Source of the DNA: Sphingobacterium chungjuense
GTDB lineage: Bacteria; Bacteroidota; Bacteroidia; Sphingobacteriales; Sphingobacteriaceae
Direction: 5' to 3'
Assembly (NCBI RefSeq): GCF_011316935.1
Contig: NZ_WLYS01000001.1
Span: forward strand, 930,001 to 994,000
Length of the DNA: 64,000 bases
A model generated the notes under the pieces. The model searched no databases, had not been told where the DNA came from, and saw only the letters and a list, made by a program, of their open reading frames with translations. A program made the position numbers and the translations under genes. This document shows positions 9,723-19,141 of the stretch, one piece after another (positions within the stretch are counted from its first letter, which is position 1; every line of letters begins with the position of its first letter).

Positions 9723-12245
9723 ATGACTATAGGGGCATTAGCTATTCGATTCATATACCTAATTTTTCTAATATCCTGCGTAACACCTGCTGTATTTGCA
9801 CAGCATAGAATACAAGGTGTCGTAGTAGACGAAGACTCAGGAAGTAGATTGATGGGTATCTCGGTGCGCGTACTGGGAAGCAATATCGGTACAGCGACCG
9901 ATTCTACAGGAAGTTTTATATTGCTTCTGGATAGACCATATGCACAGGTCGAGTTAACGTCGATAGGATACGCCACAAAGATGTTGCGCGTGAGCGAACA
10001 AGAACCAAACTTGATTTCTCTGCGAACCGAAGGTACGCTTATTGATGGCATTACGATTCGTTCCAACCGACGATATTCCAATAAGGACAACCCTGCTGTT
10101 GAGTTGATCGATTCGGTCATCCGGTACAAATCACAAAATCGTCTTTCTGGAAACGCGCGTATACAATTCGAGCAATACGATAAGATCAAGATCGGGATTG
10201 TAGATCCCCCAAAACTCCTCAAACGTACGTTGGCAATGGTGAACTTTCCAACGGATTATATGGATAGCCTCACGCTGCCAGGCAAAAAACTGCTAGGAGT
10301 GTACCAAGAAGAAAACTTAGCCAAAGTATATAGTCAACGAAACCCATCGCGCTCCAAACGACGAATTGAACACCAGATCAAAACAGAGTTTGATCAGCGT
10401 TATGTGAATAACCCCAACATCCAATCTTACATCAATTATGTGTTGCAGCCGATAGATATTTACGATGAAAGTATCTTCATGCTCGACAAGCTCATCTTGA
10501 GCCCTATTGCCAATAGGGGAAAGACCTTTTACAAGTATTTTGTAATAGATACCGTCAAGAATGAATATGGTGAATTTCTGGAGCTGGAATTTGTGCCGCG
10601 CAATGACAAAGATTTATTATTTCGAGGCAAGTTGCAGGTGGCATTGGATGGAAGCTACGCCGTAAAGCGTGCCGAATTGCACCTCGGAACGTCGGCTAAT
10701 ATCAATTGGATTAGTGCGGTAGATTTAGAGTTAAACTATTCTCCGACAGCAGATGGTGTGATGTTGTTAGACAATACCCATGTAGGTGTATCTTTTGGAT
10801 CGGAGAATAATCAAGCTATGTACGCCGAGCGTGTAAGTATACATCGCGATTATGACTTAGAGAGCCCGATTGATAATAGCGTATTTGGTGGGCCACCAAT
10901 CGAGGTTATACCCAATGTCAATGCTTTTATTCCCAATAGACCAATACCACTTACGGTGTTTGAAAGAAACACGTATGAAAATATCAATCGTCTTAAGGAG
11001 AATGCTGCTTTTAGATCCACCTTGGCTTTGGGTTATCTCATTGCACAAGGATATTACAACCTCAATGAATTCGAGCTGGGACCTTTAGAATACACGTATA
11101 GCCGTAATAATATTGAAGGAAATCGCATCCGTTTTGGTGGACGTACAACACCACTGCTGTCCGAAAAAATGTATTTAGAAGGATACGTGGCTTATGGTAC
11201 ACGCGACAATGATCTGAAATATTTCTTGCGAACGGCTGTATCTCTGGATGGCCGCAATATTGCGACCTTTCCAGCGCATTATATTGAAGGTACGATTCAA
11301 CACGATATTTTAGAGCCAGGACGGCAGCCGAGTTTCTTACGTGGAGATAGTTTCTTCGAATCATTTAGAAGCAACAGGCCTACTAAATGGTTTATGACTG
11401 ATGCGTACCGATTGGGTCATGTCGTGGAATTTGGCAATCATTTCTCCATTGCCACAGCTTTTAGCCATATCAGACGAAGAACCATCGGCGATTTTCGATT
11501 AATCAGCTCAGGCGATCCAACCCTTGCCGTTCGAGATATTAATACCAATGATGCGGAGGTGATTTTGCGCTGGGCACCTTATGAGCGGTTTTATTATCGA
11601 AACTTAACGAGAAGTACCATCATCGAACGCCACCCCGTCTTTACGGTACAATACAATAAGGGCTTGAAAGGTTTTTTGGATGCGCCCTATGATTATGATA
11701 TGATCAAAGCTTCCGTATCACGCCGGTTATTCTTAGATCAACTTGGTTTTGCCGATATAACGGTAACGGGCGGCAAAATTTGGGGTGTGTTGCCTTACAC
11801 ACTCTTACATATGCCCAATGTTAGGCAGCAAGAGTTAGACGGTCGGCACGAAATTCGCTATGATTTGATGAACAGCATGGAGTTCGCGGCCGATCAATAT
11901 GTGAAGTTTGGTTTTCAGCATGCGTTAAATGGTTTTATTTTTAACAAAATTCCTTTGTTGCGTAGGTTAAGATTACGCGAAATCTGGGGAGCGCAAATGT
12001 TTTACGGACGAATGAGTCCACAAAATGATCCCGCCCTAAGCGATCGAGTACTCGAATTTGATTTGGACGACGAAGGGTTGCCAATAACGCGCAGCCAGAA
12101 CGGAAGACCATACTGGGAAGCATCGGTAGGAATAGATAATATTCTGCGCGTACTGCGCGTGGAGTATGTGCGCAGGCTTACACATCGAGACTTTCCAAAC
12201 ATTAGTCAGGATCGATACCGCGTTTCCTTGTCCCTAAATTTCTAA
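9723..12245 (+). CDS. DUF5686 / carboxypeptidase-regulatory-like outer-membrane protein
   Basis: An 840-residue exported protein. A signal peptide (about residues 1-26, ending CVTPAVFAQ) is followed by a carboxypeptidase-regulatory-like beta-sandwich (IQGVVVDEDSG...SIGYATKMLRV, about residues 29-110). The long remainder resembles the DUF5686 family, with repeated amphipathic strands and a terminal aromatic residue (RVSLSLNF) that suggest an outer-membrane beta-barrel. The family is widespread in Bacteroidota and its biochemical function is unknown to me. The crotonase gene starts 12 nt later and could be co-transcribed. Confidence 0.8.
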   Translation: MTIGALAIRFIYLIFLISCVTPAVFAQHRIQGVVVDEDSGSRLMGISVRVLGSNIGTATDSTGSFILLLDRPYAQVELTSIGYATKMLRVSEQEPNLISLRTEGTLIDGITIRSNRRYSNKDNPAVELIDSVIRYKSQNRLSGNARIQFEQYDKIKIGIVDPPKLLKRTLAMVNFPTDYMDSLTLPGKKLLGVYQEENLAKVYSQRNPSRSKRRIEHQIKTEFDQRYVNNPNIQSYINYVLQPIDIYDESIFMLDKLILSPIANRGKTFYKYFVIDTVKNEYGEFLELEFVPRNDKDLLFRGKLQVALDGSYAVKRAELHLGTSANINWISAVDLELNYSPTADGVMLLDNTHVGVSFGSENNQAMYAERVSIHRDYDLESPIDNSVFGGPPIEVIPNVNAFIPNRPIPLTVFERNTYENINRLKENAAFRSTLALGYLIAQGYYNLNEFELGPLEYTYSRNNIEGNRIRFGGRTTPLLSEKMYLEGYVAYGTRDNDLKYFLRTAVSLDGRNIATFPAHYIEGTIQHDILEPGRQPSFLRGDSFFESFRSNRPTKWFMTDAYRLGHVVEFGNHFSIATAFSHIRRRTIGDFRLISSGDPTLAVRDINTNDAEVILRWAPYERFYYRNLTRSTIIERHPVFTVQYNKGLKGFLDAPYDYDMIKASVSRRLFLDQLGFADITVTGGKIWGVLPYTLLHMPNVRQQELDGRHEIRYDLMNSMEFAADQYVKFGFQHALNGFIFNKIPLLRRLRLREIWGAQMFYGRMSPQNDPALSDRVLEFDLDDEGLPITRSQNGRPYWEASVGIDNILRVLRVEYVRRLTHRDFPNISQDRYRVSLSLNF

Positions 12246-12257
12246 AACCGATACGTT

Positions 12258-13028
12258 ATGTACAACAACATCAAAATCCAATTGCTCGACCAAACGGCAG
12301 TAGTGGAGATCGACCGTCCCAAATTCTTAAATGCACTCAGCAGAGAAACGCTGGAGGAAATCGAGCACGCTTTTCAGCATGATTTACTTGAGAATCCAGC
12401 TATCCGTGGCGTTATCATCACGGGAGCTGGCGAGAAAGCCTTTGTTGCTGGTGCCGACATTAAAGAGTTTGAAAACTACAGTACGGAAGAAGGTATGGCA
12501 TTAGCCAAGTGGGGTCACGGAGTAATGAATCGTATTTACCAATTTCCGAAACCCGTAATTGCGGCCATTAACGGTTACGCTTTAGGCGGAGGCTTGGAAT
12601 TAGCCTTGGCCTGCCACATTCGCATCGCATCTGATAATGCTAGAGTAGGACTTCCAGAAGTATCCTTAGGGTTGATTCCAGGATACGGCGGCACACAACG
12701 TCTTACCGATTTGGTGGGGCGTGGAAAAGCATTGGAAATGATCATGAGCGGTGAGATGATTGATGCGAAAGATGCGCACAAGTGGGGGTTAGTAAATCAC
12801 GTGGTTAGCTTAGATGAATTAATAAGCAAATCAACCGAGTTATTGAAAAAAATGTATAGCAAGTCTTCTAACGCCATTGCTGCGGCCATAAAAGCGGTAA
12901 ATGCGGGCTTGGATAAGCAAAAAGACGGTTATGAGAGTGAAATAGCAGCCTTTGGCGACAGTTTTGGAACACCAGATTTTCGCGAAGGTGTCGATTCATT
13001 TCTTGCCAAACGCAAACCAAATTTCTAG
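12258..13028 (+). CDS. Enoyl-CoA hydratase/isomerase (crotonase family)
   Basis: A 256-residue crotonase-fold protein, the usual full length, acting on acyl-CoA thioesters in the cytosol, probably in fatty acid beta-oxidation. The oxyanion-hole motifs are intact: AFVAGADIKEF near residue 62 and GYALGGGLELALACHI near residue 100. Both catalytic glutamates of genuine hydratases appear to be present, one in GGGLELAL and one in LPEVSLGLIPGYGGTQRL, which supports hydratase activity over isomerase or hydrolase activity. The substrate chain length cannot be judged. Confidence 0.88.
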   Translation: MYNNIKIQLLDQTAVVEIDRPKFLNALSRETLEEIEHAFQHDLLENPAIRGVIITGAGEKAFVAGADIKEFENYSTEEGMALAKWGHGVMNRIYQFPKPVIAAINGYALGGGLELALACHIRIASDNARVGLPEVSLGLIPGYGGTQRLTDLVGRGKALEMIMSGEMIDAKDAHKWGLVNHVVSLDELISKSTELLKKMYSKSSNAIAAAIKAVNAGLDKQKDGYESEIAAFGDSFGTPDFREGVDSFLAKRKPNF

Positions 13029-13073
13029 TTTGTTGTTGTAACGACATCAGATCGTAAATTTTTTTAACTTAAC

Positions 13074-14123
13074 ATGGAAAATCCAGTTTTTTCTCAAAAA
13101 GAGCGGAACATTATTATTCTGCTTATTGTCCTCGTTCTAGGAGGCATCATTATGTATGCCACGCAAGGCCTATTTGGCGCTTTCTTAGGTACTATGCTAA
13201 TGTATACGCTTTTCCGTGGGCTCAATATATTTTTAATAGAACGTTGGAAATGGCCAAAGCCAATATCGGCCATATTCATTATCATCCTATCAATTCTAAT
13301 TATTGTATTGCCCTTTTATGGCATAGGAAAGATGTTGTTTTCCAAGGCAATCGAGCTACAACGTGATCCTGCCTGGATCAATAATCTAGTAACGGCGATT
13401 AAAGATTTCGCCGGAGACACCTTGGGTCAGCCAGATTTTATTGAAAAGCAGTTAGAATCTAGTTCTTCTTATATAGGCGGTTTATTAACTAATACGCTTG
13501 GTGGAGCAGCGAATCTATTTTTGGAAATTACGGTGATGTATTTTATCCTGTATTTTATGTTTGTAGGCTACAAAAGTTTTGAAAGATCTTTACGCTTTTA
13601 TCTACCGTTTGATGATTCTAGTGCAGGGGTTCTTGCTAACGAATTCAAAAATGTCACTTACGCAAACGTCATTGGACAAACCTTAATCGCTATTGTACAA
13701 GGGGCCTGTCTAAGTATCGGGTTTTACATATTTGGTGCATCCGATCCTTTCTTTTGGGGAGTGATTACCGCGATTTTGTCTTTTATCCCATTATTAGGAC
13801 CTCCGCTTATCTTCGTCCCCGCTGCGGTGATTATGTTTTCTCAGGGAATGACTTGGCAACCCATAGGTTTATTGATCTGGGGATTTGGACTGGTCATCAA
13901 TATCGACAATGTGTTGCGATTTATCATTGCAAAGAGAATGGGCGATATTCACCCAATCATTACGGTGGTAGGTGTGATTATTGGTATCCCGTTATTCGGA
14001 CTTTTGGGTTTGGTGTTCGGTCCGCTTCTATTGGTCTACTTTTTATCAGCCGTCAAAGTATATAAAGCAAATAAACGTTTATCATTGAAAGAACAGACCC
14101 TGCGCGACAAATTACGTGAGTAA
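13074..14123 (+). CDS. AI-2E family transporter (TqsA/PerM-like permease)
   Basis: A 349-residue inner-membrane protein with about seven to eight hydrophobic segments, a soluble region between residues 100 and 140, and the family's C-terminal signature (FWGVITAILSFIPLLGPPLI, then GDIHPIITVVGVIIGIPLFG). Members of this family are named for proposed autoinducer-2 export, but several act as ion antiporters, so the substrate is open. It ends 14 nt from the convergent hemW gene; I saw no convincing terminator there. Confidence 0.88.
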   Translation: MENPVFSQKERNIIILLIVLVLGGIIMYATQGLFGAFLGTMLMYTLFRGLNIFLIERWKWPKPISAIFIIILSILIIVLPFYGIGKMLFSKAIELQRDPAWINNLVTAIKDFAGDTLGQPDFIEKQLESSSSYIGGLLTNTLGGAANLFLEITVMYFILYFMFVGYKSFERSLRFYLPFDDSSAGVLANEFKNVTYANVIGQTLIAIVQGACLSIGFYIFGASDPFFWGVITAILSFIPLLGPPLIFVPAAVIMFSQGMTWQPIGLLIWGFGLVINIDNVLRFIIAKRMGDIHPIITVVGVIIGIPLFGLLGLVFGPLLLVYFLSAVKVYKANKRLSLKEQTLRDKLRE

Positions 14124-14137
14124 ATGATTAGTGTTTT

Positions 14138-15271
14138 TTAATCTTCATCAGATAACACAAACAGCTCACTGGCAATACGATCAGCGAGCTGTTTGCCTTT
14201 TGGCGAAAGTTTCAGCGTATCATTATCATACAGAAGCGCTCCACTACCGATGTAAGGTTTAGCTTGTTGTAGCAGAAATTGCATCACATCAATGCCAAAT
14301 TGCTGCTCTACGATATCTCTGCGAATGCCCCACATGGTACGTAGGCTCGTCATGATGTATTCATTAGTGCGATCTTCTGTGCTTAGCACCTCACTTTCCA
14401 ACATAGGCATGTCATGCGCCATGCCGCGCATGTACAATGCATTGTTGCTTTTATTCCAAGATCTGGAAACACCATTGAAAGAGTGTGCTGATGGCCCGAT
14501 CCCTAAATAATGCGTGCCATTCCAATAGTTCGTATTATGCTGCGCATACTTTCCGTCTTTGGCGAAGTTCGAGATTTCGTAATGCTCAAAACCATTACCT
14601 GTCAATTTATCGATGAGAATGGCCATTTGATCAGCACTTTGTCCTTCATCGATGGGTTTTGTCTTTCCTTTTTTGATCTGATGATGCAGTGCGGTTCGCT
14701 CCTCGACCGTCATGGCATAGGAGGAAATATGAGGTACGCCGTAACCAATCAATTGATCTATATTGCTATGCCATTTTTCATCGGTCAGCAAAGGATAACC
14801 GTAGATCAGGTCGCACGTGATATTATCAAAGCCGGCATCCTGAACCCGTTTTATTACTACATCTGCTTCTTGCGCATTATGCGCGCGATTCATCCAGCGA
14901 AGATCTTCTTCGAAGAAGGATTGAATGCCGATGCTAAATCTATTGATCGGCGTAGCACGGAGGTCTTGTATTTTAGAAAGACTAAGATCGTCAGGATTGG
15001 CTTCCAGCGTAATCTCTGCCTGCGGATCTAAGATGAAATGTTGTGCAATTTTGTCTAACACACGCTCAATATCCGAAGCAGCTAACAGCGAAGGCGTACC
15101 GCCACCAAAATAGACCGATCGAATATGACGATCTACCAAATAATCTGAGCGCAGCTCAATCTCCCGAAGCAATGCATCGACCATCGCAGCCTTATCGCTC
15201 AACTGCGTACTAAAGTGAAAATCACAATAGTGGCAAGCTTGTTTACAGAAAGGAATGTGAAGATAGAGCAT
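14138..15271 (-). CDS. hemW: Radical SAM heme chaperone HemW
   Basis: A 377-residue radical SAM protein. The 4Fe-4S/SAM motif CKQACHYCDF is at the very N-terminus (about residues 9-18), with the SAM-binding YFGGGTPSLL at about residue 54. A conserved tract near HNTNYWNGTHYLGIGPSAHSF and a C-terminal HemW domain follow. HemW proteins are often mis-annotated as coproporphyrinogen III oxidase; the CX3CX2C spacing followed directly by Asp-Phe is the pattern of HemW, which delivers heme to respiratory enzymes. The ABC ATPase gene lies 34 nt upstream on the same strand. Confidence 0.9.
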   Translation of the reverse strand: MLYLHIPFCKQACHYCDFHFSTQLSDKAAMVDALLREIELRSDYLVDRHIRSVYFGGGTPSLLAASDIERVLDKIAQHFILDPQAEITLEANPDDLSLSKIQDLRATPINRFSIGIQSFFEEDLRWMNRAHNAQEADVVIKRVQDAGFDNITCDLIYGYPLLTDEKWHSNIDQLIGYGVPHISSYAMTVEERTALHHQIKKGKTKPIDEGQSADQMAILIDKLTGNGFEHYEISNFAKDGKYAQHNTNYWNGTHYLGIGPSAHSFNGVSRSWNKSNNALYMRGMAHDMPMLESEVLSTEDRTNEYIMTSLRTMWGIRRDIVEQQFGIDVMQFLLQQAKPYIGSGALLYDNDTLKLSPKGKQLADRIASELFVLSDED

Positions 15272-15305
15272 GATGCCAAATATATAGTAAAGAAGTTTTC
15301 GCTAT

Positions 15306-16355
15306 TTAATCACCAAACTCTATGTGCCTTTCAAAGTGAATCTGCACTTTATCGCCTTTTTCAAGGGTTGGAGTTCCAATCTTCGCTGCGCGAACACTAA
15401 CATCTCCATTGCCTGCGGCGTATTCATAATACATGCCGCGGAACTTAATTTCTTGAATTTCGAAGGGTGCGGATTCATCCGCAATCAATGAAATATCTTC
15501 CTGATGGATAGCAATCGTAGAAGCCGTTTCTATGCCCAAAGCAGTTGCTTGTTTGGCAGAGAGAATATTACTCTTGGCTAATAACTGCGCTGTGTAAGTA
15601 TTACTCGGTTTGAAGTACAAATCTTTTGGTTTGCCGTCATCGATAATCTTCCCATCTTTCATGACGATCAATTGATCGGACATAGCCAACACTTCTGCCG
15701 GATCGTGAGAAACCAATAGCACAGTAAGCCCGGTATCGGCTACGATCTGCTTAATATCATGTTGCAGCGCATCGCGAAAAGCAGCATCTACTTGGTTGAA
15801 TGGCTCATCCATCAACAGGACTTCTGGGTCATTAATTAAAGCGCGACAAATGGCCACACGTTGGCGTTCGCCGCCACTCAAATCCGCAACGCGCTTTTGC
15901 GCAAGATGGGATATTTGTAGTTTTTCTAACGTTTCCTCCGTTTTGCGCTGTTTGTATTCTAGATTGATATTGGATAATTGTGAGGCCACATTGTCCCAAA
16001 CCTTTGCATACAGATTGAGATCGTCAAAATTCTGAGAAACCATCTTCATGGCTTCATGGCCAGGAATGAGTTTATCTTTACGCGTTGGTACCAACCAGCC
16101 TCGGTAACGGATTTCGCCGTTCGTGGGTTCGAGCAATCCGTAGATCAATTTTAGCAACGTGCTCTTGCCACTTCCGGAAGCTCCGATAATCGCCGTGATG
16201 CTATTCTTTTGAATTCCAACGCTTACGTGATCAACCGCAACAACATCGTCCTTGCCCTCAAAAACGCAAGATACATCATGGACATAGATTAATGGTAAAT
16301 CATGTTGTTGTATGTCTTGGGGTACGTATTGACAAGAGGAGGAAGTCGTGCTCAT
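15306..16355 (-). CDS. ABC transporter ATP-binding protein without a neighbouring permease
   Basis: A 349-residue ABC ATPase. Walker A is GASGSGKST near residue 57, the signature is LSGGERQRVAICRAL near residue 160, Walker B is VLLMDEP, and the switch histidine is in LLVSHDPAE. A C-terminal extension of about 100 residues has beta-rich, TOBE-like character, as in importers of the PotA/MalK type. No permease or binding-protein gene is adjacent, so the partner is unknown. The ATG lies only 6 nt after the terminator hairpin of the preceding gene, leaving almost no leader. Confidence 0.8.
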   Translation of the reverse strand: MSTTSSSCQYVPQDIQQHDLPLIYVHDVSCVFEGKDDVVAVDHVSVGIQKNSITAIIGASGSGKSTLLKLIYGLLEPTNGEIRYRGWLVPTRKDKLIPGHEAMKMVSQNFDDLNLYAKVWDNVASQLSNINLEYKQRKTEETLEKLQISHLAQKRVADLSGGERQRVAICRALINDPEVLLMDEPFNQVDAAFRDALQHDIKQIVADTGLTVLLVSHDPAEVLAMSDQLIVMKDGKIIDDGKPKDLYFKPSNTYTAQLLAKSNILSAKQATALGIETASTIAIHQEDISLIADESAPFEIQEIKFRGMYYEYAAGNGDVSVRAAKIGTPTLEKGDKVQIHFERHIEFGD

Positions 16356-16361
16356 AAAAAA

Positions 16362-16388
16362 TGCCGGATCGTTTTAGGTGATCCGGCA
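16362..16388 (-). terminator. Rho-independent terminator between OMP gene and ABC ATPase
   Basis: A perfect 9-bp inverted repeat (tgccggatc / gatccggca) with a 9-nt loop; on the minus strand it is followed by a run of T. It sits after the beta-barrel gene at 16423-17238 and directly before the ATPase start codon at 16355, so it may work as an attenuator for the ATPase instead of a full stop. Confidence 0.75.
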
Positions 16389-16422
16389 CAAAAATACGGT
16401 TTTAAAATCAGGAAATGATTAC

Positions 16423-17238
16423 CTAGAAACCCAAGGTTAGACCGAATGCAAAATTCTTGAATCCTTTTTGATCTGGAGATTGTTCGAACATATCGTTCAT
16501 ATAATACTTGGTGAAAACACCGAAAGATCCGAATCCTACGCGTAAATGCCCGCCATACTGGAAAGATTGTAGGTTGTAGGTATCCCGAAAACTTTGTTTG
16601 CCCAATTCATCGCTGCGCAATCGTTGCGAACCTTTTAATAGGATGCCAAACATTGGCCCTGCCACGATGCGTACACGATCGCCACCACGACTACGATTAC
16701 TACGCCACTCAAAAGCTAAAGGCACACGCAGGTAAGTAGAGGTTAATACATTGCGGGTATAATTTACCTCATTACGATCTACAAAAGTGGGTGTAAGTGG
16801 CGCTTGATTTTGGTTCAAGATTACATTGTTGGTCAATCGCATATAGTTCCACTCAAATCCCGCTGCGGTGTAGATTTTGATATTGTCATCTAAGCGCACA
16901 CCAAATTGTGCAATATCGAAACCAAAGTTGGACGCTCTGCTGTGCGACAAGAATTGATTCTCCTCCGAGAAAGTGAAGCTGCCATTGTCCATCGGCCGTG
17001 AAAATCCCCAATCAATCCGTGTGAACGTCAATCCACCAAAGATACGTGGGTATTTTACTTTCTTTTTGCTGCTTTTATCGTCTTCGTCGTCACCCTTTCC
17101 AAGGGTAATATTCATGTTTACTTTTCGACTGGAATCACGTTCTGTGATCAAGCTGTCTTGTGTCTGTGCTTGTGTTGCGGTGGTCGCTGAAAGCCCGAAT
17201 GCAATCGAGACAATCATAAGGTATAGATATGTTTTCAT
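16423..17238 (-). CDS. Outer-membrane beta-barrel protein
   Basis: A 271-residue exported protein: signal peptide about residues 1-24 (ending TQAQ), a charged low-complexity linker (GDDEDDKSSKKK, about residues 50-61), then alternating amphipathic strands ending in Phe (FGLTLGF), the typical sign of a barrel recognised by BamA. It resembles the porin/OMP_b-brl_2 type proteins of Bacteroidota; PorT-like proteins belong to the same broad class, but I cannot claim orthology. It is 29 nt downstream of the anti-sigma gene and probably co-transcribed with it. Confidence 0.75.
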   Translation of the reverse strand: MKTYLYLMIVSIAFGLSATTATQAQTQDSLITERDSSRKVNMNITLGKGDDEDDKSSKKKVKYPRIFGGLTFTRIDWGFSRPMDNGSFTFSEENQFLSHSRASNFGFDIAQFGVRLDDNIKIYTAAGFEWNYMRLTNNVILNQNQAPLTPTFVDRNEVNYTRNVLTSTYLRVPLAFEWRSNRSRGGDRVRIVAGPMFGILLKGSQRLRSDELGKQSFRDTYNLQSFQYGGHLRVGFGSFGVFTKYYMNDMFEQSPDQKGFKNFAFGLTLGF

Positions 17239-17267
17239 CGTAGTGTTGTTGAAATATATGGTAATCG

Positions 17268-18074
17268 TTATTTACGTTTTTTTGTTCTGTTTTTGGCGAA
17301 GAGATTTCCTATTTCTAGACGGAAAGAGCCTTCATCATCCTTGAGTACGTATACATCTTTTGTTACTTGTGTTGGTGTATTGTCACTCACCACGTCGATG
17401 ATTTTGTTGATGACATTGCTCGTTGCTTTGCGGACTGTGCCGGCGATCATCATTTCCTCCTCCTCTTCAAAAGGCTCAATCAGTGGCTTGATCGGTTCTA
17501 CATCGGTCACAAAACGAGTAGGAAGACTTACTGCTGGCACCTCAGCCAAACGAACTGCGGGTAAATTTGGAACTTCCGATTGTTCTATGTTCGCGAGCTG
17601 ATTTACTTCAGGCTGTTCAACAGGAGTGATCTGCTTTTGTTTTACGTATTCGCTTGGCGTTTCTCTGTCAGATGCGTGCTGATGCACTGGTGCCGCGCTG
17701 TAGGCCACTATCTTTTCTTCTTCCACCTGGCTAGGAGTTGATTCCAAATCAAAAGAAGTACCTTCGTTCATTTGCTCAACCTCCTTTTGTGCCGGTTGCT
17801 GTTGCGCCATCTCTTTTTGCGGATCAGTGATTTCCTGTTGCAGCGCAAAGTAGGCAAATAATCCGATTCCGACTAGGGCGCAAGCTGCCGCATACTTTAC
17901 CCACTGGTAATTTCGTTTTTTGCTAATCGCAGGAATTAGTGGGACGATTCGGTCCTCGCTCTCCGCTTCCTCATCCAACTGCTGCGCGATCTTGTCCCAC
18001 AATTGTGGGCTCGGGGTTGCTTGCTCGCTTTCGAGCGCATCACGAAACAGTTTGTCGAGATCTTTCTCTTTCAT
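17268..18074 (-). CDS. Membrane-anchored anti-sigma-like protein
   Basis: An acidic cytosolic N-terminal region (LFRDALESEQATPSPQLWDKI, an anti-sigma-like helix) precedes a single transmembrane segment (VKYAAACALVGIGLFAYFAL) near residue 60-80, then a long, Glu/Pro/Gln-rich, probably disordered periplasmic part. It lies 20 nt after the ECF sigma gene on the same strand, so it probably controls that sigma factor. A near-perfect Shine-Dalgarno (AAGGAGG) is placed 7 nt before the ATG at 18074, which favours this start over the ATG at 18080. No FecR domain is seen, so it differs from the two FecR proteins later in the window. Confidence 0.65.
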   Translation of the reverse strand: MKEKDLDKLFRDALESEQATPSPQLWDKIAQQLDEEAESEDRIVPLIPAISKKRNYQWVKYAAACALVGIGLFAYFALQQEITDPQKEMAQQQPAQKEVEQMNEGTSFDLESTPSQVEEEKIVAYSAAPVHQHASDRETPSEYVKQKQITPVEQPEVNQLANIEQSEVPNLPAVRLAEVPAVSLPTRFVTDVEPIKPLIEPFEEEEEMMIAGTVRKATSNVINKIIDVVSDNTPTQVTKDVYVLKDDEGSFRLEIGNLFAKNRTKKRK

Positions 18075-18094
18075 ATCCATTCCTCCTTATACTA

Positions 18095-18640
18095 TTAACT
18101 TATATTATCCATTTTGAGTAATCGTTCTTTCAGCCAGCTCCTTGCTCTAGACAGTTGCGATTTCGAATTTGTTTCTGTAATCGATAGGCTGTCGGCAATT
18201 TCTTTATGACTAAATCCTTCGATCGCATACAGGTTGAAGATCGTTTTGTAGTTGATGGGCAGTTGATTGACCAATTGCAATAAATCTTTGTATGCCGTCT
18301 GATCGGCCTGAAATGTGCTTACCATCTTTGAGGCACCGATGCCTTCTTCTTCCAGATCGACATACATGATCTTCCTTTTTCTGTATACTTCAATCGCGGT
18401 ATTGACGATCACGCGCCTAATCCAACCTTCCAAAGATCCAGCGCCGTCATACAAATGATGTTTGGTGTATACCTTCACAAAGCCCATTTGTAGCATATCT
18501 TCTGCTTCCAGATGGTCTTTAGCGTACCGCAAACACACGGCAAACATCTTCGACGAAAAATGATGGTATAAAGCTTCCTGTGCTTTGCGATCCTGCTTTT
18601 TGCAGCCCTCCCATACCATGTCAATATTCGTCAGTTTCAA
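18095..18640 (-). CDS. ECF RNA polymerase sigma factor (sigma-70 family)
   Basis: A 181-residue two-domain ECF sigma factor. Region 2 (YHHFSSKMFAVCLRYAKDHLEAEDMLQMGFVKVY) spans about residues 25-60 and region 4 (LPINYKTIFNLYAIEGFSHKEIADSL) about residues 128-155. The start is TTG at 18640; an alternative ATG at 18619 would shorten the N-terminus by seven residues. The gene is followed by an anti-sigma-like gene and an outer-membrane protein gene and preceded by tsaE and porX, all on the minus strand. In Porphyromonas gingivalis PorX works together with an ECF factor, SigP; whether this is a functional counterpart is inference. Confidence 0.88.
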   Translation of the reverse strand: MKLTNIDMVWEGCKKQDRKAQEALYHHFSSKMFAVCLRYAKDHLEAEDMLQMGFVKVYTKHHLYDGAGSLEGWIRRVIVNTAIEVYRKRKIMYVDLEEEGIGASKMVSTFQADQTAYKDLLQLVNQLPINYKTIFNLYAIEGFSHKEIADSLSITETNSKSQLSRARSWLKERLLKMDNIS

Positions 18641-18718
18641 TTTTTACTTGGTTTTATAAGCAAGACGGAGCTTCAGAACGAATGGTTGCAACAGAAATTA
18701 AAAAAAAGTTAAAAAATC

Positions 18719-19129
18719 TTAAATAAGTTCGATTATGCGACTGTCAGGGCCAGTAATTTTGATGTAGACAGATTTAGAATCTGGAGGTAATAGGTTAGCG
18801 ATTTTATTCGGCCATTCAATTAGGCAATAATTGCCGGAGTATAAGTATTCTTCATATCCCATATCAAAGGCTTCCTGCTCGTCTCGTAATCGATAGAAAT
18901 CAAAGTGATAGATAGGGCCGTTTGAAGAATCATATTCATTCACAATTGAAAATGTGGGGCTAGATGTGTTTTCAATTACACCAAGCTCCGCACAGATTTC
19001 TTTAATGAACGTTGTTTTGCCGGCGCCCATGTCTCCATAGAATAAGATCACGCGGGCATCGGAAAATGATTTTACTATATTTTTGGCGACCGCGCTGAGG
19101 TCTGCCAAGCTATCTACGCGGTATTCCAT
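18719..19129 (-). CDS. tsaE: tRNA threonylcarbamoyladenosine biosynthesis ATPase TsaE
   Basis: A P-loop ATPase of about 136 residues that supports the TsaB/TsaD complex making t6A at position 37 of ANN-decoding tRNAs. Walker A is GDMGAGKTTFIK near residue 32, followed by the family's SSPTFSIVNEY and the YHFDFYRL motif. The start is taken as ATG 19129; a TTG six bases earlier (19135) is the other option. It begins 12 nt after the porX stop codon. Confidence 0.93.
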   Translation of the reverse strand: MEYRVDSLADLSAVAKNIVKSFSDARVILFYGDMGAGKTTFIKEICAELGVIENTSSPTFSIVNEYDSSNGPIYHFDFYRLRDEQEAFDMGYEEYLYSGNYCLIEWPNKIANLLPPDSKSVYIKITGPDSRIIELI

Positions 19130-19141
19130 AAGCAAATTTAC

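Noticed and set aside
9701..10222. 173-codon open frame on the minus strand
   Set aside because: Antisense to the start of the DUF5686 gene with no domain features; a shadow frame.
14510..15031. 173-codon open frame on the plus strand
   Set aside because: Antisense to hemW, whose radical SAM motifs are clear.
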